Translations under genes and position numbers: made by a program
The notes under the pieces: model-generated
The model's input: the letters and a program-made list of their open reading frames with translations, nothing else
What the model was told of the DNA's origin: nothing
Database searches by the model: none
In this document: positions 25,001 to 35,911 of the stretch, one piece after another
Layout of the letters: each line of letters opens with the position of its first letter
How positions within the stretch are numbered: the first letter of the stretch is position 1
Origin: Rhyacophila brunnea
Taxonomy: Eukaryota; Arthropoda; Insecta; Trichoptera; Rhyacophilidae
Reading direction: 5' to 3'
Assembly: GCA_022495005.1 (NCBI GenBank)
Contig: JAGYXB010000816.1
Span: 62,001-126,000, forward strand
Length of the DNA stretch: 64,000 nt

Positions 25001-28000
25001 TGTTTAAATGAGGCCGTTTTTCTTCAATTTTGTTTTTTAGCTGGTCCAATAAAGATGCATAATAATCCCCTGTTATTGTTTTTCCTTTTTCCAAATAGTC
25101 AACGAAAATAATTCCACGTGCATCCCAAAATACAGTAGCCATAACCTTACCAGCTGATTTTACGGTTTTCGCCTTCTTTGGACATGGTTCGCCTTTCGCA
25201 ATCCACTGCTTTGACTGTTCTTTCGTCTCGTGAGTATAGTGGTGTATCCATGTGTCATCTACAGTCACAAAGCGACGAAAAAGTTCATCCGGATTGCGTT
25301 GCATGAGCGACAACAGGGCTTTAGAGGCCACCAACCTATTGCGTTTATTGTCGACTGTGAGCAAACGCGGCACCCATCTTGCAGAAATTTTTTTCATGCC
25401 CAATTTGTCATGTAAAATAGAAATGACGCTACCTTTTGAGATCCTGTAACCTCAATTATCTCACTCAACTTTAATCTTCGGTCACTTAACACCATATCGT
25501 GGATTTTATTGATCATTTTTGGTGTAGTCACCTCTACAGGACGTCCTGAGCGTGGTTCATCCTTTGTTGATGTACGACCCCGTTTAAATTCATTTAACCA
25601 GTTATAAATAGTTGCAAGTGAAGGAGCAGATGTGCCGTGAACTAAATCCAACTAATTTTTTATTTCCTTTGCTGTTAACCCTTTTATATTAAAATGTTTA
25701 ATAACAGCTCTAAACTCAATTTTCTCCATTTTTCATTTTTCCATTTTCCACAAGCAAATTTTTTTTTTAAATGTACGAGAAACACACAACAACCCGACCA
25801 ATCTGATTGAAACTTCGCAGCATACTGAATCGGTAGTGCCGCTGCATGAAAACAAACCGCTTACAGTACTAGTCGCGCCACCTGTCGGCTTTTCTAAGGA
25901 CTTATTGACCCACCCTCGTATCAAAAATAATTGTAGACTTTTTAATGATCCGCACGATAGAAAAATAAGGGTTTTTTTAAAATTTGTTTTTATATACCAT
26001 CTTGCTTATTTAAATGTAAATTGTAAATAAAATGCAGTTTTCAAATTCACTCGAAGAGGTATTACGGTCTACTTTTTAATTTGTATCAAATCAAGCATCA
26101 ATATTGTAACTATACTGACATTAGATTCGTTATAAATAAAAAGGATTTAAAATTATACACATTTTATTTTTTTGTATCTGTATTAGAGAAAACTTAATAA
26201 ACTAAATTTAAATGACGCCCACAACTATAAAATAATAATATTTTATAATAATTTGGGTACGAATTCACATAGTATAACGTTTTTAATTATACGATTATCT
26301 TTGACTTTAAGTAAAAAAAAATATTTTCCTTTATATTTCTAGATACGTATTGAAATTGTAAGATTTATATTTTTTCCATATTACCTATGCCTTTACTGGG
26401 GGCGCATTCACTTTAAGGGGTGGTGATACGTTTCACTTGAAAATTTAAATTTTACAATACAAAAAAAAATTATGAGATGTAGATATACTGTGACAGGGGA
26501 TCAGTCGCAAAATTTTTGAAAAACCCATTTTTGGAGAGTGCCCCATAATGATTAATAATTTATTATTGGAATTCATTATTATTGGGATCTGTGAAAACCC
26601 ACAATATTTCGTTGTTACGTGGTGCATTTTTTGTTATCGCAATATGCAATCTGAAGCGGGACACCGAATACCTTCAAATTCATGCTTTTTTACGTTGCCT
26701 ACGTGTTTTTTCGCGCGTTTTCCGATATTTTTATCTATATCATGTCATGAATGAGCATGTTACGTTGATTCATTGATTGGTATTATTATTGTATTATAAT
26801 CAGGGCTTGTGTAGGCAGTTACGTCAGTAGTGAATAGTCTAGTTGACTAAAAATTTGAAAAGCTAAAGCAAAGATAGCCTGAAAAAAGTATTTGACAAAA
26901 AAGACGATGCTTTTTAAAATCTTATATAGAAATATCTATGGTGCAATCCGAATATACTTAAAAGTTATTTTTATAAAAAGAAACCTCCTAGTTGTTAAAT
27001 TTAGTAAAAACATATATGGCTACTGAGTATATTTAGCATAACATCTGGTTATTTTATAAAAAAAAAATAGGCTAGTCGTGTTATGAAAAGAAAATCGATA
27101 GATTTAATGCGATATTCGTAAGCTAGATTGGTAGAGAAAAATGCTAGATTTTATAAGAAAAACGCTAAATTGGCAATGTTGAGTAGCATAGACATGCATA
27201 TCTTGAACTGTTGACATATATATTTCTCTTTAGTAGTGTCAACAGTCAATGATAATGTTCATAGAGGTTTACGCATTGATTTACGATATTATACGAAAGG
27301 TGTTTAGGTAAATTCGCTTAATTATAATGCGTAGGTACGTACATAGTTTTTGACATTTCATTAGATAACTCCACAGTCTATTGGTCTATCTTTTGGTACA
27401 GTTTTCAGCCAATCAGGTTTTATGCAGCTAAAGTTCATGTGAAAGCGGGCTTTGTTAGCTTTATTAGCGCAGAGACAGAAAACATGTATTTTAATGTCGC
27501 CATGGCCTAAGTGGTGGATTTATGACTAATAATGGCCAGTGCTATAATGATTTGCTACTTCCAGTTGGATTATCATAGTATCTTCTATCAAATCTTCAAC
27601 TTTTTGGAGAACACTTTGAAACGCTGAGTGATGGCATCCAAGATCGATTAATAACCGATGGAGAGTGTGACTATGGCGAGACATGGCTATCCGAAAAAGG
27701 TGTTGGGCGATAGGCAAACAAAAAAATAGAAGAAGAATTCAGTCAGAAACAATAAACGAATATTCAAATAATATAACAAAAAGATCAAAATTCCGATAAA
27801 CTGAATATTTATCTCTTCACTGTGAAAGACTTATCTGAGATTTATTTTTAGATTTCCATGTAAATGCATCGAAGGTAGATTAGCGCGATATTAATTGCTA
27901 TAATTAAAAAAATCAATGCTTATTAAATGAATAATGTAAATTGTAATCGTAAAATTGATATGATCAGTGCACAATAACGGGTATTATCATGAAAGAAAAG

Positions 28001-30455
28001 TCCCATCGGTATTAAGAAAGAAGGACAAAAATCATTTTAACTCTAAATAATTACAAGATAAAAAGAACTTTTTATATACCACGTTTTTAAAGTTTCTGTT
28101 GAACCATATAAACTTGACTTAATAATTTAGGACAAATAAGACAATTGTCAACAAATCATTTTTTTTTGTTGATATTTTGCAACAAACAAACAAATATAGA
28201 ATACGGAAATGTCATTTTGATATCCATAGTAACGCACGTGTATATTAATAATTTAGTTGCTAGGACCACCCCCTTAGCAACCAATAATAGTGGATTGGAT
28301 TACGGATTTATTCCGAAATAACTTTTTCATACAAAACAGAATTAACTGAAAATGAATTCAATTCTACTTAAAGATGGCTAAAAGTATTAAAAAAATGCAT
28401 TGGCATCGTGTTTTTATATATTCTAAAAGTTTCAAATGTCTAGCTAGTCGGGAAGTTAGTTAAAAATTGATTGCATGACTTGTACTGGATAAACAACCAC
28501 CGGACAAACAAGAATACGAGCTAAGAAAAACGTGGTAAAATAAAATTTATTAAATAATACTGTTTTTAAAATCATTGATAAGAATAGTTATATTCGATAT
28601 TATCATTTGCGTTAAATGTAACCTACAAATATTGAATTGTAATATACAAATTAATAAGGCGTAGGTACTGGCACAATATTTCATTGTCACCTTCTTTACA
28701 AAATCTTGCAGTAGGTATAGAATAAAAATGATCCATGAGATGTACAAACTAGTTGAAAGGCAAACGATTGGTAGATTATTATGTTACAAAGACTGTGGTT
28801 GGTATTGAAATAAAGCCAGACGACAGGACACCAAAGAGTCTGACCGGGTGGATACCTACCAAAAGCGACGTAAAGGGAGTCTACGAAAGAAGTGGATTGA
28901 CTGTGAAGTGGACGAAAGGTCGGTAAAGTAGATAAAACTGGCAAAAGACAGAATCCAATGGAGACATTTTCTAGTAATTTCCCTATGCTTACTCACTTGA
29001 AACTAATATAAAATGGGTTATAAGTTTTATGTATAATAAATTGATTAGTTCACGTTAACTTCAAAGAAATGCATTTGGCAACAGTTACGGAACCATATTG
29101 TAATTACTTCGTAAAGTTTTGCCGGCTTTCATGGCATTGTCGTTGTTATTATTCATTAGAGAAGCCATGTCTAAAGAAACTAAACGTAGAGTGCTAAAAT
29201 GTTGGTGCCATCTAGTGACGGAATTACGAAACATTAAATCAAATTCAAAATATATACTTACTGAAAACAATGTCCTTAAAAGTTTTTTTAAATTAATCAA
29301 TACGTGGGTATACTATAAAAAACTATAAGCAGAAAAATAAATTACATTGTTTTAAATTAAAAGATAAATTAATATTATTATATTAAAATCACCGTTATAA
29401 AATACACAAGAGTGTACATTGAGTAAAATTCGAATAATATTATTTATTGTTTTATCAATGAAATATAGTTGTATCCTACCGAATTATTTTATTTAACTAC
29501 TTAAGGGCGGACGTGCTCAGCGTAGGTCAAAATGGAACTTTTATTGCATTTTCAAAGCATGATCCTGGACATTCCTTAAACGTTGTAGATAATCTATTTA
29601 TATAATTTTGAAGCCTTATTATCCTTTATATTTATTTTAAACATTTGATGACTGCATAAAGTATTTTTATTACATAAAATAGTATTCTTTTAAACCTCTC
29701 GCTCTAATGTTTTAGAATATAGTCATATTTCAGTACATCATGTGCAGTGGTGTTAAGATTTTTTACATTTATTAATTTTTAAACGCATTTATAAAACCAT
29801 TAGTATAATTTATGTTGATATTATTATAGTGAAATATTTACGATTAAAAATATATTGATAATCTCTGTGATCCCAAATTTGACAAGAATTAGGCATTTTA
29901 TTATTCAAAAATGGGCAAGATTAACACATTTGAAGATAATTCTAAAGATACTAATTATAAGCTATGTCTTTGACCAATTAAGTGTGATAAACATCCTACG
30001 AATAATGATTGCTTTATAATAATTATTGACCTAAGAATAAGGTAGTGTTTTTTTTAAATACGCCATTTCTTTTGGCATTACCCAGTGGTTCAGGTATTAA
30101 TAATTCGATGTATAGAAAAATCATTTAAAGCACAATTAGCATTATCCTTGATTTTCCTGAAGGTATGTCAAACTTTCAAATTGCAATTAATCCATATAAT
30201 ATGATTTAGAGACTTATCAACTTTTGGCAGTAACCCCAAGGTTTTAAAACAATTTTTTTTTATTATTTCTACTCTATCAGTGTCATTCCGAAGATGGGTT
30301 TATAATATATTGTTAATATAATATAAATAACTCAATTATTATAGAATTAACAAAAAACTTCGTTTAAAAACCACAATATATTTAAGTAGAAATAAAATCA
30401 TACCTGATATTTCGAGAGCTTCATCGAACAAGATAACTTTTTTCGCCACCGTCAT
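10017..30455 (-). CDS. SV2-like major-facilitator transporter 1, complete, ten exons
   Basis: Minus-strand exons, in coding order: 30404-30455 (start MTVAKKVILFDEALEIS), 18722-18883, 18273-18435, 17795-17916, 16521-16765, 15333-15490, 13840-13978, 12365-12663, 11157-11284, 10017-10066. All have GT-AG introns, consistent phases and sum to 1518 nt (505 residues plus TAG). Membrane protein of the MFS, synaptic-vesicle-glycoprotein-2-like group: FETLGLSFIIPAAQCDL in the first helix, motif A GYLADTKGRKP after helix 2, LGEFNNAVYRDK near helix 4, APESPRFLVATGKADE in the central loop, SNGFYLWLPEILNKL near helix 7, and GGSIGIMNAVIVEMYPTHLR. The extramembrane loop after helix 7 is short, with Cys pairs. 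Substrate unknown. Kozak adenine at -3. Intron 1 is 11.5 kb and holds a mariner. Confidence 0.93.
10490..10995 (-). pseudogene. Non-LTR retrotransposon tail in transporter-1 intron 9
   Basis: Minus-strand frame ending at 10843 reads CPCGGEQQVANHILWECPRM then a charged EREEKFKSVQ stretch and stop. The C-x-C...H-x4-C pattern is the zinc-knuckle-like C-terminus of LINE ORF2 proteins of the R1/Jockey type. About 350 bp of 3' UTR follows to near 10490. 5' truncated; sister copy at 6370-6975. Confidence 0.7.
11791..12020 (+). mobile_element. tRNA-derived SINE family A, copy 2
   Basis: Box A region gcgcggcttaagcg and box B ggttcgaatcctgg are intact, followed by the body (gtttgagtcagagtatgga, ggctgacatccatttctcg) and an A-rich end. 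It lies in transporter-1 intron 8. Sequence similarity to copy 5 continues well beyond the SINE, through 12283. Confidence 0.85.
12135..12283. mobile_element. Small TIR element next to SINE A copy 2
   Basis: 149 bp bounded by gcgctggctagacg and cgtctaaccagcgc, an imperfect 14 bp inverted repeat. The same element, lacking its right end, follows SINE A copy 5 at about 52895-53030, with the same intervening sequence. Confidence 0.65.
14294..14669 (-). mobile_element. TTAA-flanked MITE, copy b
   Basis: 376 bp, inverted relative to copies a, c and d, with TTAA at both ends (14290-14293, 14670-14673). Ends gacgttacatcagtgaaacg and ctgaggtatatagcc. In transporter-1 intron 6, 260 bp from copy c in opposite orientation. 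Confidence 0.85.
14931..15292 (+). mobile_element. TTAA-flanked MITE, copy c
   Basis: 362 bp between two perfect TTAA words (14927-14930, 15293-15296). Ends tgctatacttcagctgg and cactgaagtatgctc are inverted. It ends only 40 bp from the donor of transporter-1 exon 6. Confidence 0.88.
15975..16272. mobile_element. MITE family T, full copy (T3)
   Basis: About 300 bp with long imperfect inverted arms (gctgctatcggcgg at the left, ccgccgatagcagc at the right) and the family centre cagcacctctcttggctgtg. More diverged from T2 than T2 is from T1 at the ends. Lies in transporter-1 intron 5. Confidence 0.85.
17505..17650 (-). mobile_element. SINE with tRNA-Gly(TCC)-like head
   Basis: On the minus strand 17649-17576 reads like a glycine tRNA: ctcgtggtgcagtgcg as box A region, loop ccttccacc with anticodon TCC, and box B gggttcgattccc. 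A non-tRNA body follows to about 17505 (cctgggtgtttgtgattg). Single copy here, in transporter-1 intron 4; not a plausible functional tRNA because the acceptor ends do not pair. Confidence 0.6.
19667..19790. repeat. Repeat G, copy 1
   Basis: About 120 bp similar to 49812-49935: ttttttctacgagacg, gaaccag/gaaccgga, ggcgctccggt and catttcgag(t/c)c in the same order. Boundaries and nature unknown. In transporter-1 intron 1. Confidence 0.5.
20681..20710. repeat. Short TTAGG-type array (CCTAA strand)
   Basis: Four to five units of the insect telomere-type pentamer (taacctaacctaacctaac, then a variant ending acgtaac). In intron 1 of transporter 1; no flanking inverted repeat was seen here. Confidence 0.7.
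21217..21312 (+). mobile_element. TTAA-flanked MITE, copy d (internally deleted)
   Basis: Only 96 bp: both family ends (ggctatactttagc, ctgaagtatgctc) and perfect TTAA flanks (21213-21216, 21313-21316) are kept but about 270 bp of interior are missing. Confidence 0.85.
21318..21540. repeat. Inverted-repeat element with degenerate hammerhead-like core, copy 1
   Basis: Two arms of about 75 bp (taaaacgcaactttttatcg ... inverted cgattaaaaagttgcgtttt) surround a centre tgaaaatgtccttctgaggc followed by agacgaaacc. The centre resembles a type-III hammerhead: near-CUGANGA, a gtcc/g-ac stem, then GAAAC, with the arms as stem III. Two core transitions and an imperfect cleavage-site region make activity unlikely for this copy. 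Related copy at 53565-53745. Confidence 0.45.
21961..22660. mobile_element. hAT-like TIR element with atcccgggatt subterminal repeats
   Basis: 700 bp bounded by tagggaatccaatcccgag and inverted ctcgggatcccgggattgga...atcccta. Several internal atcccgggatt words lie near both ends, as in hAT subterminal regions. The interior is AT-rich with no credible gene. Flanking 8 bp words are similar but not identical. Confidence 0.65.
23231..23876 (+). mobile_element. Repeat family F, copy 1 (interrupted)
   Basis: Starts aactacaagataaaaagaac and ends ggaaaacgatgtaaaa; blocks shared with other F copies include aacttgacttgacta, ccatagtaacgcacgta, gctagtcgggaagtta and accaccggacaaataagaat. A 214 bp foldback element at 23256-23469 interrupts it 25 bp from its left end. 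The short inverted pair caacgttttt / aaaacg-ttg near the family ends suggests a non-autonomous DNA element. In intron 1 of transporter 1. Confidence 0.8.
23256..23469. mobile_element. 214 bp foldback element with TTAGG-like loop
   Basis: Arms of about 75 bp (ggtactgttcggttaaagcg at 23256, exact inverse at the right end) are nearly perfect inverted repeats; the loop is about ten units of ttagg and near variants (23330-23395). The 8 bp gaactttt is duplicated on both sides (23248-23255, 23470-23477), and removing element plus one duplicate restores family F sequence. Duplication length fits hAT- or P-type transposition; the superfamily is inference. Confidence 0.88.
24281..24452 (-). mobile_element. 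tRNA-derived SINE family A, copy 3
   Basis: Minus-strand copy with clear box A (cttaagccgcgcggcc on the plus strand) and box B (ggattcgaacccggga), and a body shorter than that of other copies: the gtgtgtgagtcagggtatgg region is deleted. In transporter-1 intron 1. Confidence 0.82.
24618..25918 (-). mobile_element. mariner element, copy 1 (1301 bp)
   Basis: Tc1/mariner superfamily element with TA target duplication on both sides (24616-24617, 25919-25920) and inverted ends of about 30 bp starting cgagggtgggtcaataa. Same length as copy 2. Lies in the large first intron of transporter 1. Encodes a broken transposase (next entry). Confidence 0.95.
24681..25729 (-). pseudogene. mariner transposase, broken (copy 1)
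   Basis: D,D34D transposase, start at 25729 (MEKIEF), stop at 24681-24683, 1049 nt instead of a multiple of three. Visible parts: N-terminal helix-turn-helix region with IYNWLNEFKRGR, SGRPVEVTTP linker, first catalytic Asp in TVDDTWIHHY, second in HQDNARVHT, third beyond a break in the SPDLAPSDF region. Breaks: an in-frame TAG (25653-25655) at a Glu codon, a one-base loss in a GGG run near 25442, and TAA (24894-24896) at the Tyr before SPDLAP. Not functional. Confidence 0.93.
25919..28046. other. Intron-1 stretch, nothing recognised
   Basis: AT-rich intronic sequence. Short open frames (for example 27526-27717 minus, 63 codons) match no family I know and show no splice or codon support. Confidence 0.45.
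28047..28543 (+). mobile_element. Repeat family F, copy 2
   Basis: Uninterrupted copy: ttacaagataaaaagaactt at the left, gaaaaacgtggtaaaa at the right, with all internal blocks present (gtaacgcacgtgtatatta, gctagtcgggaagttagtt, aaccaccggacaaacaagaa). Confidence 0.82.
28850..28980 (+). pseudogene. LINE ORF2 C-terminal remnant
   Basis: A frame reads RRKGSLRKKWIDCEVDE, a stop, then AKDRIQWRHF, which parallels the GRPKLRWIDCVK...AEDRDRWR tail of several insect LINE ORF2 proteins. Heavily decayed; in transporter-1 intron 1. Confidence 0.4.
29527..30093 (+). repeat. Two-copy repeat R, copy 1
   Basis: About 565 bp matching 48408-48973 in inverse orientation along its full length (for example ggacattccttaaacgttg, acctctcgctctaatgtt, caaatttgacaagaatta). 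No coding frame and no clear terminal repeats. In transporter-1 intron 1, 310 bp from the first exon. Confidence 0.75.
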
Positions 30456-31179
30456 TTTTTATTAAGTTTTGTTTTAATTTATTAAAATATAATGTTCGGC
30501 GTTAAGCCACAATTTTTAAAAACACAATTAAGTTATAAAGTTAATGTTCACATATAAATATTTATTTAATTATCTAGGTACGTATTGAATTGAATTCATA
30601 TGTGACGAAATGATTAAGTCCAGAGTTGAAACAATGTAAACACAGTAATATATCTTATTAATGGTAATTTTATTATTTTTTTGACGATTCATCACAGCCA
30701 AAAATATAACGAATATTTTTCACAATTTACCACTTAAAAACTCACAAAATAAAATATACTTAGGTAACTAAAACTGTATAAAAGTATATATCACAGGATT
30801 TTTTTAATAAATTAATACTGTATTATTAAAATATATTTTTTTAAGTTAGACCTTTTAAATTTATTTATATTTAGGTCCATCGAATAAAAAGGTCTATAAG
30901 GAACTGAATTTAATTAGGCTTCGGTTCACTAATATAGTCGTACGAGTTTTTGAATTGATATAGTATCACCAACCGCTACAGAGTAATCATAAAATTGTGT
31001 CACGGTTCTGTTATTATTTTTGACAATAGATAATTTTTGATTATTAGTTTTTAAATAGACTTAATAATGTAATGTTATAATTAAGATCAAAAATAACCTG
31101 CTTGAAAAACATTATGGCGCGAAAAGGACTCAAACCTGTCCTGCACAAATTTATGTAAAATAGAATTTTCACAACATTA

Positions 31180-31865
31180 TACAATAATAAACACTCATTA
31201 ATTACCGTATCCGGAAATTTGTACGTAAACAGTTCACCGCAGGACACTTATTTGTGCGCCGCAGTACATGAAACATGGGTCCATGTAACATTTAATCAAA
31301 TGACGAGTTCTTCGTTGAACATTTCACCATGGAGTATATTTGTGACGCTAGATTTCAAAATCAGCCAAGTCCATAATGGATGAATAGGATAAAAACAGCT
31401 TTTTGTTTTCTCAAGCACACAGTCACGAAGGTGAAAGTTTATATTATTTCAAGTATAGAATATTTAAAATTAATAAGTTCCATATTTTGTTAATGCAGAA
31501 ATGTTAGAAAGCAGTAGCTCTCCAGCAATTCACAAAAAAGTCAAAAATACCTAAAGGTGGACTTGGCTGATTTTGAAATCTAGCGACACATTTGTACGTA
31601 TGCTACAACATGTAGAGATGTCTTTACTAGGTTAGGTTAGGTTAGGTTAGGATTAATCTAATTGGAACAGTACTATTTGCAAACTATCGCCGCATTTTGT
31701 AAGATACGTGTAAATGTATTCCACGGTGAAATCTTCAACGAAGAACTCGTCATTTGATAAAATGTTATACGAACTCATTTTTCACGTACTGCGGTGCACG
31801 AATAAGTGTCCCACGATGAACTGCATACGTAAAACTTACATGTGACCATTAATTACAACTGTTTT
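31180..31865. mobile_element. Long foldback element with TTAGG-like run
   Basis: Outer arms 31200-31345 and 31725-31850 are imperfect inverted repeats (caaatgacgagttcttcgtt against its inverse at about 31735); a second inner pair cgctagatttcaaaatcagc (about 31350) and its inverse (about 31575) follows. Between the arms is aggttaggttaggttagg (31628-31651), a telomere-type run. Lies upstream of transporter 1's first exon. Confidence 0.7.
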
Positions 31866-32448
31866 TTTTAACTTTTTTACTTGCGCGATATGATGTATAT
31901 TTATATGCATAATGACATTGAATTCCTAATAGTACTGCATATTTTGTTACAACACCTCAATGTCAAAGTGGAATTGTTAGCCTGGAGTTAATAGTTTAAC
32001 TAAAATTTATGAACGTGAATTTGATATATGCACACTTGGAATGTAGCTAGAATTCATTTTTCAATCACATATATCTTATCTACGACAATTATTGTATCGC
32101 TAATTCCATAAAAATTCCTTACTTACCTTCCACCATCATTATTGTGCTTCCAGACATGTTATAAACAATTCAGTTACCTCCAGACCATAATTGCGTCAAC
32201 ATCTTAGTGACTCCACCATAAAACCATTATGAGTGACAAATTATTATATGGCCAGCCGCTTCTATCAATTTAAAACTCATTCATACCATCTAGCCGCCAG
32301 AAGTACTGTGTGACCGTGAAAGTGATGGTACTCGTGGTGTGAGTGCAGGAACACGCAGTCAGCCCAGTGGACTAGATCTCACCCCCAGCATCCAAATGAT
32401 TCCTTTCTTACAGTCCACTAAAAAGCGCTGCCACTTATTATTATAATA

Positions 32449-33749
32449 CGAGGGTGGGTCAATAAGTCCTTAGAAAAGCCGACAGGTGGCGCGACTAGTA
32501 CTGTAAGCGGTTTGTTTTCATGCAGCGGCACTACCGATTCAGTATGCTGCGAAGTTTCAATCAGATTGGTCGGGTTGTTGTGTGTTTCTCGTACATTTAA
32601 AAAAAAAAATGCTTGTGGAAAATGGAAAAATGGAAAATGGAGAAAATTGAGTTTAGAGCTGTTATTAAACATTTTAATATAAAAGGGTTAACAGCAAAGG
32701 AAATAAAAAATGAGTTGGATTTAGTTCACGGCATATCTGCTCCTTCACTTGCAACTATTTATAACTGATTAAATGAATTTAAACGTGGTCGTACATCAAT
32801 AAAGGATGAACCACGCTCAGGACGTCCTGTAGAGGTGACTACACCAGAAATGATCAATAAAATCCACGATATGGTGTTAAGTGACCGAAGATTAAAGTTG
32901 AGTGAGATAATTGAGGTTACAGGGATCTCAAAAGGTAGCGTCATTTCTATTTTACATGACAAATTGGGCATGAAAAATATTTCTGCAAGATGGGTGCCGC
33001 GTTTGCTCACAGTCGACAATAAACGCAATAGGGTGGTGGCCTCTAAAGCCCTGTTGTCGCTCATGCAACGCAATCCGGATGAATTTTTTCGTCGCTTTGT
33101 GACTGTAGATGAAACATGGATACACCACTATACTCCCGAGACGAAAGAACAGTCAAAGCAGTGGATTGCGAAAGGCGAACCATGTCCAAAGAAGGCGAAA
33201 ACCGTAAAATCAGCTGGTAAGGTTATGGCTACTGTATTTTGGGATGCACGTGGAATTATTTTCGTTGACTATTTGGAAAAAGGAAAAACAATAACAGGGG
33301 ATTATTATGCATCTTTATTGGACCAGCTAAAAACAAAATTGAAGAAAAACGGCCTCATTTAAACAGGAAAAAAATCCTCTTTCATCAGGACAATGCCCGT
33401 GTTCACACATGTTTACGATCAATGGCTAAAATTGAAGAATTGAAGTTCGAATTGGTCGACCACCCACCGTATTCGCCAGATTTAGCCCCCAGTGACTTTT
33501 TCCTTTTCCCAAACTTAAAAAAATGGCTAAGTGGACAACGTTTTTTTTCAAATGAAGAAGTCATCGATCGGACAAATGCTTATTTTGAGGACCTTCCGAA
33601 AACTTATTTTTCTGACGGTTTAAAAAAAATTGAGAAACGTCTAACCAAGTGTATTGAGCTCCAAGGAGATTATGTTGAGAAATAAAAAAAAAATACAAAA
33701 ATAAAACTGTTTTAATGCTTTTTTCTAAGGAATTATTGACCCACCCTCG
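32449..33749 (+). mobile_element. mariner element, copy 2 (1301 bp)
   Basis: Same family and exact length as copy 1, TA on both sides (32447-32448, 33750-33751), TIR cgagggtgggtcaataa. Intergenic, about 2 kb upstream of transporter 1. Opposite orientation to copy 1. Confidence 0.95.
32637..33685 (+). pseudogene. mariner transposase, broken (copy 2)
   Basis: From ATG at 32637 to TAA at 33683-33685, 1049 nt. The D,D34D set is all present: VDETWIHHY, HQDNARVHT and SPDLAPSDFF, with 34 residues between the last two aspartates. Two breaks differ from those of copy 1: TGA at codon 44 (32766-32768, a Trp codon in copy 1) and one A lost from an A-run near 33330, so the last third is out of frame with the first. 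C-terminal frame resumes to GDYVEK. Confidence 0.93.
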
Positions 33750-35900
33750 TATATTTATAAGAGTATAGTAGTATTGTAAAGACACAGAAGTTGATTTGAA
33801 ACCGCACACTTATTGAAATAAAAATCGAGTTCATTTTTCAACCAAATACATTTATGTATTCATCTGTTTTTACATGTGTATGAGGAAATTCATGTCGTTA
33901 GCAGTAGGGCCATTTTATTTTCCATTTGAAAGTCAAAGTATAATACCTACTTATTTTTTACATTTTTTTAAAACTTATTTTATACTTATTTTCCTGAAAT
34001 TATCTAACAGGGATCGTTAGAGTTGTTTGTTTTCCTAAGAAGCAGACTAATTAATTTGCAACCGGCAATGCCAATCGGGAGGGCAATAGTTTAACTAAAT
34101 AATTGCTTCAGATGTTGATATTCTATTTGTGTGAGGTGAGCAAGGTAAAACGAAGTTTGTTGGATAAATTTAATATAATACAATATATTAATTTAGCTCA
34201 TGACTTTTTATTGACATTTATATTAAAAATTAATTGCATTCTTAGGTACGAATGTACGATTTTTAATATTATAAGCATGTGTTAATCTAGAGAGAAATAA
34301 TATTGTATGTAACGATATTATTGTGCAGTAGAAGAAATCGATGTTGTGCATGTATCTATTTTGTAGGCACCTCCATTATGATAATATTAATAAAATTAAT
34401 TCATTTTTCATCGATTCTTAAGCTTATTGTGTGAAATGGGGAGGGGGGAGGAGAAAAGAAGGATGAACCCGTTTCGTGTTTATTTATTTAAAAAAAACGA
34501 AATATTGTGATCATAACACATCAGATTTCAGGACGTTCACATCATTCAAATAAGTAAAATAAAAGTACATACTTGTATAATAGGTATATAGTAAATATTA
34601 CCCTCGCAAGCACAGAACAGATAATACATAGAATTCCGATAGACTATATACCAATACAGTAAAGTTTGACGCAGGGTTTTGAATGTGTGAGTGCTCTACG
34701 AACATGAACCACGAATTATAGACGAGCAATAGTGTGTGTTATACACCAATATTAAATGATCGTCAATGCATAAACCGAGAGCAGACGTATGACGTATTCT
34801 TGACACGTGTTGAAATTTATCCCGTATTCTTCCTTACTCGAGATCGGTTGCCTGCCCGTTAGGTATTTCAGTTCCCATTATTTCTGAGTTCCCTGCTCAC
34901 AAGAGAACAAGAGAGAAGATTTTTTAAAAAAGTTAAATTTTCAAAGAATATAGTTTATTTTGGTATTCAAAAAGTCTGTATTTAGAGTAAATTGAGAGGT
35001 TGAGATGTCTGTGAGCTAAGATTGTCTGTTGTATGGAGAAAAGATTAATAATTATAAAGTATGTAAAAAGGATAATACATCTTCTGAATATGCTGTGGAT
35101 TGTGATCAGTCCATCGGTTAGTCATTGTGTGACAAAGATTTTCTGCAATAATGATAGATTATAGCAATCGATGATCAGTTACCAAAAATTATTGAAATCA
35201 GATAACAGTTAGCAAAAAAAAAAGATTGACTGATAAATCCCATGGTGATAGTCGACGAACGTTTCGAAGTAGATTATGATTGTTTGGGTGAGTGGTTCCC
35301 AACATTAATGATAGACCGCGAAATCTTAATTGACGCGTCCCTACAAATCAGTCAATACAAATCATTAAGTATTAATACTATCGACCGAAAGTACTAGATG
35401 GAATTTGAATTTAAATTCTAATGAATTTATTTGTAGATCTGTTATATTTAAAAAATAATATTATAAAAATGTAGGGATCATGTAAGAATATTATTGAATA
35501 TTAATTGTTTAACTACTAACTTTTAAAGACATAACATAACATGGTTTAACTAATAACTTTCATAGATATATATCTCATTAGTTAACTCCGTTAATTCCCA
35601 ATCCGTTACCATTGTTACTAGAATGGACGATTTTACACCTCTTGGGTGTAGTATTTTTATTTTTTATAATTACTAATGATCTATTATTAGATTTTGACGA
35701 CTTATTATACGCTTATCGAGTGTATTATTATTGATAAGGTATGGGGTTTTTTACAAACACTTCATGAATCTATTCATAATTTGTTTGTTATATTTTTTAT
35801 TGGATCCTTGACTTAATAGGTAGGTGATTAGATTTTACGTACCTACTTTATTGTATTGATTTGTTGTATAAGTTAGAGTTAATATTATTCATTGTCAGTG
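33750..35900. other. Intergenic stretch, nothing recognised
   Basis: AT-rich sequence with only short chance open frames. No repeat seen elsewhere in the window. Confidence 0.45.
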
Positions 35901-35911
35901 TGTGTTTGCCT

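Noticed and set aside
24894..25403. A 169-codon protein gene
   Set aside because: It is only the central part of the broken mariner transposase between two breaks.
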